Made by a program: the position numbers and the translations under genes
The notes under the pieces: generated by a model
What the model was told of the DNA's origin: nothing
The model's input: the letters and a program-made list of their open reading frames with translations, nothing else
Databases searched by the model: none
Assembly: GCA_028583405.1 (NCBI GenBank)
Contig: CM053243.1
Span: 23,772,867-23,836,866, forward strand
Reading direction: 5' to 3'
DNA: 64,000 nucleotides
DNA from: Pogonophryne albipinna
Taxonomy: Eukaryota > Chordata > Actinopteri > Perciformes > Artedidraconidae
Part shown: in pieces, positions 56,804 to 64,000 of the stretch
How the letters are laid out: the number at the start of each line of letters is the position of its first letter
Numbering within the stretch: the first letter of the stretch is position 1

Positions 56804-57226
56804 TCAAAAATGAAGTTTTGTGTCAAATAAAGAACATTAATGCATGCATTTGTTTTTGGAAAGAAACTCTGACATCCAACAATTTTTTGTTGTGTTTCAG
56901 TCGTAGATGTACTGTTTGGTATTTGTGAATAAATAGTGAGAACATTATTCTTAGAACTGAAATTGGTTGTAAAGAAAGTTAAATTTCGAGCAAAGAATTC
57001 AATTACTGAAAATATATAATTATGGATACTTGAAAAGGCTGATGTTTAATAATTTAAAGAAGTGTTATTCATTGTTTATTCTGGGAATACATACAGTAAT
57101 GTATCAGTGACTATAACCTCTAAATGTTTAAACTGGTGATGTAACAGTGAGCTGGTGTTGAGATCATTTCTGGTCTGAGGGCTCCTCCTCTGGTGGCTTC
57201 ATGTTACAAGTGTTCAGGCTCTGAGG
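56804..57226. other. spacer between piggyBac element and IgH V cluster
   Basis: AT-rich, no gene recognised. It does not resemble the protamine unit expected on the far side of the TTAA site. Confidence 0.4.
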
Positions 57227-57265
57227 GGTTTTTGTTCAGCTCTACCGATGGTGTGTGTCACAGTG

Positions 57266-57704
57266 TGTGTCTGGCACAGTAATACACAGCAGAGTCTCCA
57301 GGCTGCACGCTCTGTCCGTTCAGAGTCACTGTGTTGCTGGAAGAGTCAAAGTCGATACTGAACTTGTTCTTCAGTGAATCTTTGTAGTATGTAGTTGAAC
57401 TTATTCTCATTCCGATCCACTCCAGTCCTTTCCCTGCAGGCTGTCTGATCCAGGCTGTGAAGTAGCCGCTGCTAACAGAATAAGAGACCTGACAGGTGAT
57501 GGTCAGACGTTGACCTGGCTGCACAGTCACAGAGGCTGGCTGTATCAACTGCTCACACTTCACACCTGTGGAGGGAAACATGTTGAATAGTGAGCGAGGT
57601 TAATAACAGTGAGCAGTCAGTGTGAGCGTTCTGTCAGTGTCTCTGCCTCAGTGAGACTCACAGGAACCAGCAGCCAGCAGCAGCAGCAGAGCTACAGAGA
57701 ACAT
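57266..57704 (-). CDS. immunoglobulin heavy-chain V segment 1 (functional structure)
   Basis: Leader exon 57662-57704 (MFSVALLLLLAAGS) and V exon 57266-57565, with GT/AG borders and a Cys codon split across the junction. The V domain has both canonical cysteines (LTITCQV and AVYYCAR), the core WIRQPAGKGLEWIG and an intact frame. Recombination signal: heptamer CACTGTG (57259-57265), 23-bp spacer, nonamer ACAAAAACC (57227-57235). Promoter: TATAAAG at 57773-57779 and octamer-like ATGCAAAG at 57800-57807. VH segments are joined to D and J in B cells to form the antigen-binding domain of IgM, IgD or IgT. The family differs from the others here (KYYKD-type FR3 start, NTVTLNGQSV). Confidence 0.9.
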
Positions 57705-58152
57705 GGTTGGTGTTGAAGGTGACCTGATGGAGCTTCTCTTCTTCCGCTGCAGCTGACAGCATGATATCAAGTCTTTATAGCAGACGGTGAGGAAGTTCAC
57801 TTTGCATAGAGAGGGACACTGACAGGCTATAAAAGAGGGACGGACTGTCCTGTTAAGAGTTGTCTTTTGGACATGTGTTTGGACATATGAAATAACTTCT
57901 TTTTTTTTTTAAAACAATAAATGAAAATTATCTTTTTATTTCCAATCCTCAGACAAATAGTATTTGTATTATCTGATGTAACTTTTGGTAGCTGCTTTCT
58001 GATGGAAGCAGTTTTATTGAGGCGATATTTCCCTCAGTGTTTTGATGATTTTGAGCTCAAGTTTTTTTTTTTTATTATCAGAACGCAAAGTATTGACTTT
58101 CTTTTGACTTGTTGAGTTTTTGTACAGCATTTCTCCTTTCTTTGTCACTGTG

Positions 58153-58228
58153 TCTCGAGCACAGTAATAAACAGCAGAGTCTACAGCCGTCAGACTGCTC
58201 ATCTGCAGATACACCTGCTGTCTGTTGT
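58153..58228 (-). pseudogene. IgH V fragment (FR3 end only)
   Basis: Only the sequence for [24 protein letters not shown] remains. It is followed by heptamer CACAGTG (58146-58152), a 22-bp spacer and nonamer ACAAAAACT. Upstream homology stops abruptly at about 58229. It closely matches the V segments at 60019 and 62869, so it is a truncated member of that family. Confidence 0.85.
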
Positions 58229-58806
58229 AGAGTCATGCTCCCTTTTTGTCTTGAAGTATTTTATCCATGCCAAAAAATGAGCCATGGTCCCATAAAATGA
58301 GTGGTTGAGTAGCTCGGTTATTGAGTATTTGTTGGCTTTGTTGGTGGTTCGTATCCTTGTACTTCTTACACTTACAGTAAAACCCAACAGTGTCCTTCGG
58401 CTGCAGAAATAGTCTCTAAGGATGTAGAAGAGTTACCATAGTTGATTTAGCAAAGATTGTGTTGCCATTATTTAATTTATTGTAAAAACATTTCCTAAAA
58501 CTCTCAAAATGAGTAGATGTTATTTCAGTAAAAAATAATTCTGTAATTAAACCAGTATTCACTGGATTCAAATGTATGTTGTATACTGGGTTATCCTTTC
58601 AAAAGTACAGGCATTGCTGTGAGTCATGAGAACCCGTCTCAACGCAATAACACACATGTTTTTCTAAATGAAATACATTTCATTATCAGCTGGCGATCAT
58701 CCAATGGGAATTGTGTTTTCACAGCCCTGACATGCTTCAGTGGTTTTCATACAGGGATCAGTGTTGTCAGTTTTTGTACAGCGTGCTAGTCTAGTGTGTC
58801 ACTGTG

Positions 58807-59215
58807 GCTCTCGTGCACAGTAATAAACTGCAGTCTTCTTGTGTCAGACTCTTCACCTCTAAGTACACATCATTTTTGAAAGTGTCTTTGGTGATGGAAA
58901 ACTGGCCTGGCAGTCTTTGGGCAAATATGGTTCCAGTTCCACTATCAATGCGTCCGATCCACTCCAGTCCTTTCCCTGGTTTCTGCCTGATCCAGTGCAG
59001 CCAAGCCAGAGGAAGTCCTTCCACCTTACAGGACAGAGAGACTGGTTCTCCTGCTCTGCTGACCACCGGCTCTGAAGAGGTGAGGGACTGGCCCTGAGCC
59101 GCTGAAAGAGACACAGAGTTTAGATGACGGGGAACCAGCAGCTCTTCTCCTCCTCTGCTGGACCGACTTCACCTGAAACCAGAGCCAGGAGGACCACGCT
59201 TTGTACCAATGTCAT
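58807..59215 (-). pseudogene. IgH V segment 3, frameshifted in FR3
   Basis: Leader exon 59173-59215 (MTLVQSVVLLALVS) and V exon 58807-59101 with [14 protein letters not shown]. Near 58833 two bases are missing relative to the usual Asp-Thr-Ala-Val-Tyr-Tyr-Cys codons, so the frame reads EDCSLLLCTR instead of ending in YYCAR. Signal: heptamer CACAGTG, 22-bp spacer, nonamer ACAAAAACT. A perfect ATGCAAAT octamer lies at 59312-59319. Everything but the coding frame looks functional. A rearrangement could in principle restore the frame only downstream of the conserved Cys, so it is most likely a pseudogene. Confidence 0.85.
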
Positions 59216-60018
59216 GGTGGGAACTTGTCAGAGTCTGTAACAAAAGAGGCTGTATGAAGGATATATATTGTGCATGCAGAATGGGTGGGGATTATCCATC
59301 AGTGTGTTGGGATTTGCATTTTTTGGGGGGGTTGCAGTGTTGATACATAAATAATTAATTTGTGAGAGAAGGAGGAGAGCTGGAATATGAGAGAAGGTCC
59401 ATAACAGACCCAATAATAAGATGTTGTTTAGTCTTTTCTACTTGGTGGTATGTGCATTTCTGAGAGACTAACAGTGTGGTGGGTGATTTAATGTATACAA
59501 AACAAGCTGCACTGCTATGACAGCAAAATGTCAGTCAGGAAGATATAGATTTTCTCCCAGAAAGTGAAAGTTTGTCTTATTGCAGAATGATTTATTTATC
59601 CAGCTTACATCACACTGCACAATCACAAGAACAAACAAAGCCATTCTTCCTTCTGTTTATCATGAATTTCTTTTAGACGTGAGATTAACACATGAGGCTG
59701 CTTCACTTCCAACTGAATGTGAGTAATGTGACAGAAATGTCTACATTTAGTGTTTCTTTTTGCCCATACATGAAACATACATTTAGAAGATGTTATTTCT
59801 GTCCTTGGCTGTTTTATGAGGACATTTTTTTTTTAAATACATCTTTTTTATTATTGTGTTTTATAACTTGTCTCAGTAGCAACTTTTTTTTTTCATTCAT
59901 AAAAACTACACCAAGGAAAGATTTAGTCAACGTCTAATTCTCTTTGTGCTCTTTCAGCACATCAAATATAAGGTCTGTAGGTTTTTGTACAGCTGCTCAA
60001 CCAGCTTCAGTCACTGTG

Positions 60019-60457
60019 TCTCGAGCACAGTAATAAACAGCAGAGTCTACAGCCGTCAGACTGCTCATCTGCAGATACACCTGCTGTCTGTTGCTGTCTC
60101 TGGAGATGGTGAAGCGGCCTTTCACTGACTCAGAGTAGTAGATGGAGCTACTGCCACTGTTGATATAAGCGATCCACTCCAGTCCTTTTCCAGGAGCCTG
60201 TCTGACCCAGGCCATCCAGTAGCTACTGAATGTGAATCCAGAGCCTGTACAGGTCAATCTGTGAGATTCTCCAGGCCTTTTAGTCACTGGTTCAGATTCT
60301 GTCAGTCTGACCATCAACACCTGTAAAGAGGATAAAAACACATCTGGTGAAATAAACTGTTGACACAATTAGAAGCTGTGTTGGATAAAGATCAGTAAAG
60401 ATGTTGACCTGCCCAGCAGACAGTGAGCAGCAGAAGTCCTGTCCTATAGTCCATCAT
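60019..60457 (-). pseudogene. IgH V segment 4, 2-bp deletion at the start of the V exon
   Basis: Leader exon 60409-60457 ([17 protein letters not shown]) and V exon 60019-60320. The V body is open ([24 protein letters not shown]), but it is out of frame with the leader. Compared with the sister segment at 62869, two bases are missing near 60305 (GGTCAGACTGACA against GGTCAGACTCTGACA), and the leader frame reaches a stop soon after. Signal: heptamer CACAGTG (60012-60018), 23-bp spacer, nonamer ACAAAAACC (59980-59988). Confidence 0.82.
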
Positions 60458-60528
60458 GTTAAACTGTGTGTCCTCTGTCCTCTGTCCTCCTCTCTGCAGT
60501 CACATAAGTAGAGGGGGAGATATCTGAG

Positions 60529-60536
60529 TTTTGCAT
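60529..60536 (-). promoter_or_regulatory. octamer-like element of V segment 4
   Basis: ATGCAAAA on the - strand, ~72 bp upstream of the leader ATG. The consensus is ATGCAAAT. Confidence 0.5.
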
Positions 60537-61526
60537 TGACTCCTCCTTTAACTAAGTGTGTGTTTTTTTCAGAATAACTTTGCAAGGCCATTTATAAAGG
60601 GACAACCAATAGACTTCATGTAAAGTATAATGATTTTGATTGCCAGAGGGACAGCTGGGCCTACATCCAATACGACAATAATCTAAATTACATAATTAAC
60701 TAACCATTCATCTCAAGTGTATTTGATTGAATTTGGGTTAGAGATTAGACGATCAGAGCTGCTTCTTTAAGGGAAACATTATTAATATATATTTTTTATT
60801 GAATCAACTTCTCCAATGTGTTTACGGTGGATTAAAGTTTGCCAGTTAGCTGACTGGAATCAGTTGTTTGTCTCCAGTGTTAAATATAGAATGTGCTTCA
60901 TTTGGTTGTGGTTATGTGACAGTAATGTTTCAAATTCAAACAGATGAAACTTTCCTGATGATAATGTTTATGATATAATGATGATTTGTGTTCAATTGGC
61001 AAATCTAATAGATGTTTTTTACTCTTTAATGTTATCAAAGTGTGCATTCATTAATGTTCTTCTAGAGATACATGGGCACAGTTTAACCATACTGAATCAG
61101 ATAATCAGCTGCGTTGTTTGAAATGGGACAGCACACCTGAAATGCATATTTAAATACTTTATTAAGGGCAGTGAACTTATTTGTTCTGTATGTTTTTCAA
61201 ATCAGGGTTATAAGTGTCATAGACAGAGTTACATTGCTATTGTTGTCCTTAAAATATATGTAAAACAAAACCATTAATGTGATCTTTTTATTTTAGTGGT
61301 TTATTAATGACAGTTAATTCTGTTTTTGCTATAGATGGTTTTATTTTTGTCCTTTTCTCATGAGAAGAATTTGAAGAGTTTTTAATGTACCGACAATCAT
61401 TAGTTATGTTATATCATTAGATAATTGAATAGTGAAAAAGGGGCGCCTTTTAAAAAATATGAGCATTGCAATAAATGTAGTTAGGATCTATGTAATGTTC
61501 AAGTGGTGGTATTGAATAGAGGAAGT
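60537..61526. other. spacer between V segments
   Basis: AT-rich, nothing recognised. Confidence 0.45.
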
Positions 61527-61565
61527 AGTTTTTGTACGACTCTCCTGTTACTGTCTCTCACTGTG

Positions 61566-61921
61566 TCTCTGGCACAGTAATACACTGCTGTGTCCTCGGC
61601 CTTCAGACTGTTCATCTGCAGATACACTTTACTGCTGGAGTCATCTCTGGAGATAGTGAATCTACCCTGGACCGACTGAGAGTAATAGATAGGAGTACTA
61701 GCTGTGTGTATAAAAGCGATCCACTCCAGTCCTTTCCCAGGAGCCTGTCTGATCCAGTTCCATACTGAGCCTCCAAAGTTGAATCCAGATGTTGTGCAGG
61801 TGAGTCTGTGAGATTCTCCGGGTTTCCTGACTGCTGGTTCAGACTCAGTTATGGTCTGACCTTCAGCGACAGACAAAACAAACAGAGCAACCACCAAGAG
61901 TGTTAGCTTTCCCTGAGCCAT
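61566..61921 (-). CDS. IgH V segment 5, intact but without leader intron
   Basis: A single uninterrupted frame from ATG (61919-61921): [20 protein letters not shown] runs directly into [11 protein letters not shown] and the V domain ([35 protein letters not shown]). Normal V genes have an intron after the leader; here signal peptide and V domain are in one exon. Signal: heptamer CACAGTG (61559-61565), 23-bp spacer, nonamer ACAAAAACT (61527-61535). A TATTTAAAG word ~45 bp upstream may be a TATA box. No octamer was found. It could rearrange and be translated; intron loss or retroposition are possible origins. Confidence 0.86.
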
Positions 61922-62829
61922 GTTCACACAGTTTCTTGTGTTTTCAAAAGCTTGAATCCCTCTTTAAATATGAAGTAAACTTGATCCCTTTGAGAATTCA
62001 TTTGACGATTAGCTCCTCCTACTTCACATTCTGCTTTAAAAGTCCAATTCAAGGCTATACAAACAGCATTACACATCATTTAAACTAGCAGCAAATAGGT
62101 ATTTAAGGCAATTGTTGACAAAAATGAACTGTTGATTCAAATACTATAATTATTATTTTTCAACGAAAGATCAAGTTGATTATTTGTTTTCTTTAATTTG
62201 ACTATAACTCATATGAGTAACATAAAAGATTTACTTCTAATCGTTGTTTTAGTTGTAACATTAGAAACTAATTCAGAAATTGGTTGAACAATATGTTTTT
62301 ATTTATTTTTATGTTGTAACTGCAATGAAGGAAAGCATGATGGTCTAAATGTTTACTTGTGTTTGCTGCAGCTGGATGAAGACCTGGGTTTTGTTTCTTT
62401 TTTTACTTTAACGGTTTCAGTATTCAAATAGCGGCAATTTGAGGACAGATACAGAGAAACGTGGAGCCTTGAGAGGACATAAACTACGAAGGAACTGAAA
62501 CCTATTTGACAATGTGCAAAAACACATTTCTGCAGTGCATGAAAAATGCAAACTAAATAAGTTAAAAGACGATCTCAGATTAGACCATTTTCTAAATGTT
62601 AGCACATAAATGCTTTTTATGGTTCAGCTGCTGTCTTCTCTAAAGAGACATTTTGATAAGGCTCTGTTCTGCAATAAACATGATAACTCTATTTGGTGAT
62701 TTCATTGCTATCTGTTAAGGAATATTTTTCTAATCGTACAGTGTTTGGTGTAACTAAAGTTGTGTCATGATATTGGAAAGATTCCAAATTTCACATTAAC
62801 AGTGTGAGAAAACTGTGGTAATAATGAGG
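61922..62829. other. spacer between V segments
   Basis: AT-rich, nothing recognised apart from the TATA-like word noted for segment 5. Confidence 0.45.
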
Positions 62830-62868
62830 GGTTTTTGTACAGCTGCTCAACCAGCTTCAGTCACTGTG

Positions 62869-63306
62869 TGTCGAGCACAGTAATAAACAGCAGAGTCTAC
62901 AGCCGTCAGACTGCGCATCTGCAGATACAGCTGCTGTCTGTTGTTGTCTCTGGAGATGGTGAACCGGCCTTTCACAGACTCAGAGTAGTAGATGGAGCTA
63001 CTGCCACTGATCGCAGCGATCCACTCCAGTCCTTTTCCAGGAGCCTGTCTGACCCAGGCCATCCAGGAGCTACTGAATGTGAATCCAGAGGCTGTACAGG
63101 TCAATCTGTGAGATTCTCCAGGCCTTTTAGTCACTGAATCAGATTCTGTCAGAGTCTGACCATCAACACCTGTAAAGAGGATAAAAACACATCTGGTGAA
63201 ATAAGCTGTTGACACAATTAAAATCTGTGTTAGATAAAGATCAGTAAAGATGTTGACCTGCCCAGAAGACAGTGAGCAGCAGCAGTCCTGTCCTATAGTC
63301 CATCAT
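62869..63306 (-). CDS. immunoglobulin heavy-chain V segment 6 (functional structure)
   Basis: Leader exon 63258-63306 ([17 protein letters not shown]) and V exon 62869-63169 in one consistent frame. Features: [44 protein letters not shown] and [10 protein letters not shown]. Signal: heptamer CACAGTG (62862-62868), 23-bp spacer, nonamer ACAAAAACC (62830-62838). It is a close duplicate of segment 4, including the leader and upstream region, but without the 2-bp deletion. Confidence 0.9.
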
Positions 63307-63377
63307 GTTAAACTGTGTGTCCTCTGTCCTCTGTCCTCCTCTCTGCAGTCACATAAGTAGAGGGGGAGATATCTGAG

Positions 63378-63385
63378 TTTTGCAT
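63378..63385 (-). promoter_or_regulatory. octamer-like element of V segment 6
   Basis: ATGCAAAA on the - strand, ~72 bp before the leader ATG, in the same setting as at 60529. Confidence 0.5.
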
Positions 63386-63491
63386 TGACTCCTCCTTTCT
63401 GATTGAACATTGTCCTCTTTTAACAGTATTTTATGTTAATAACATTATCTCTACAATTTTAACTTGGTAAACATTTCTTATTGGGCTGTAA

Positions 63492-64000
63492 GGCAAGGCA
63501 AGGCAAGGCAAGTTTATTTATATAGCACTTTTCAACACAAGGCAATTCAAAGTGCTTTACAAAGACATTTAAGAAAATGGCATTTAAAATCAGTCATTAA
63601 AAAGAAAAGCAAATAAAATAAACATTAAAAGAAAAAAAATACATGAATAAAAGTTACAGTGCAGTCTAAGATGTGAATAGTTCAATTAAAAGCAGCGACA
63701 AAAAGAAAAGTCTTCAGCCTGGATTTAAAAGTAGTCAGAGTTGCAGCGGACCTGCAGGTTTCTGGGAGTTTGTTCCAGATATTTGGAGCATAATAACTAA
63801 ACGCTGCCTCTCCATGTCTAGTTCTGACTCTGGGGACAGAAAGCTGACCAGTCCCTGAAGACCTGAGAGATCTGGATGGTTCATAATTTAGCAGGAGGTC
63901 AGAAATGTATTTTGGGCCTAAACCATTCAGTGCTTTATAAACCAGCAGCAGTATTTTGAAATCTATTCTTTGACACACAGGAAGCCAGTGTAAAGACTTC
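63492..64000 (-). mobile_element. LINE 3' end (Jockey-superfamily, L2-like), cut by the window edge
   Basis: On the - strand 63682-63978 encodes the C-terminal end of a fish LINE ORF2: KILLLVYKALNGLGPKYISD, VPRVRTRHGEAAFSYYAPNI and TTFKSRLKTFLF, then a stop. The 3' UTR holds TATATAAATAAACTTGCCTT and ends in short CCTTG repeats (63492-63510). Recognised from motif memory; the clade assignment is tentative. The 5' part lies outside the window. Confidence 0.75.

Overview
The window is vertebrate nuclear DNA, most likely from a percomorph teleost. The evidence is spliced genes with clear animal orthologues, teleost-type IgH V segments, many long AC/GT microsatellites, several fish-type transposons, and a fish-type protamine family. 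No prokaryotic or viral genes were seen.

Left part (1-8.4 kb): the last three coding exons of eif3j (+ strand) converge on a complete cartilage intermediate layer protein gene, cilp (- strand, eight coding exons, 1161 codons plus stop, all splice phases consistent). A probable noncoding first exon of cilp with a TATA box lies near 8.3-8.4 kb. From 8.4 to 43.4 kb I see no convincing host gene. This stretch holds a TA-flanked Tc1/mariner-like element (10665-11992), a broken LINE (about 18841-22470), a TTAA-flanked MITE (29244-29640), an old LINE tail near 34 kb, a 430-bp CTGT/CTGC tract and seven long AC/GT tracts plus a shorter AAT tract.

Centre (43456-54450): the most striking content is an 11-kb tandem and inverted array of tiny intronless arginine-rich genes of 35-36 codons. 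They have the MP-start, ARPV-R5 core and VVR4 end of fish protamines, the proteins that replace histones in sperm chromatin. I count 20 intact frames (10 per strand), 2 frameshifted copies and 2 half-gene fragments. Core units repeat every ~990 bp (971-991). Each holds a - strand and a + strand gene, head to head across a 526-bp shared promoter rich in CRE-like octamers (TGATGTCA, TGACGTCA), as expected for spermatid CREM/CREB-type control. All - strand core copies end in Cys instead of Arg, and three carry a second Cys. Flanking units are older and diverged. The right end of the array breaks exactly at a TTAA, where a defective piggyBac element (54451-56803) begins.

Right part (57-63.4 kb): a cluster of six immunoglobulin heavy-chain V segments, all on the - strand, with 22/23-bp-spacer recombination signals. 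Two look functional with a normal leader intron (57266-57704, 62869-63306). One is intact but has no leader intron (61566-61921). Two carry 2-bp frameshifts, and one is only an FR3 fragment. No D, J or constant segments are visible, although the V segments point toward the protamine array. The window ends in the 3' end of another LINE (63492-64000).
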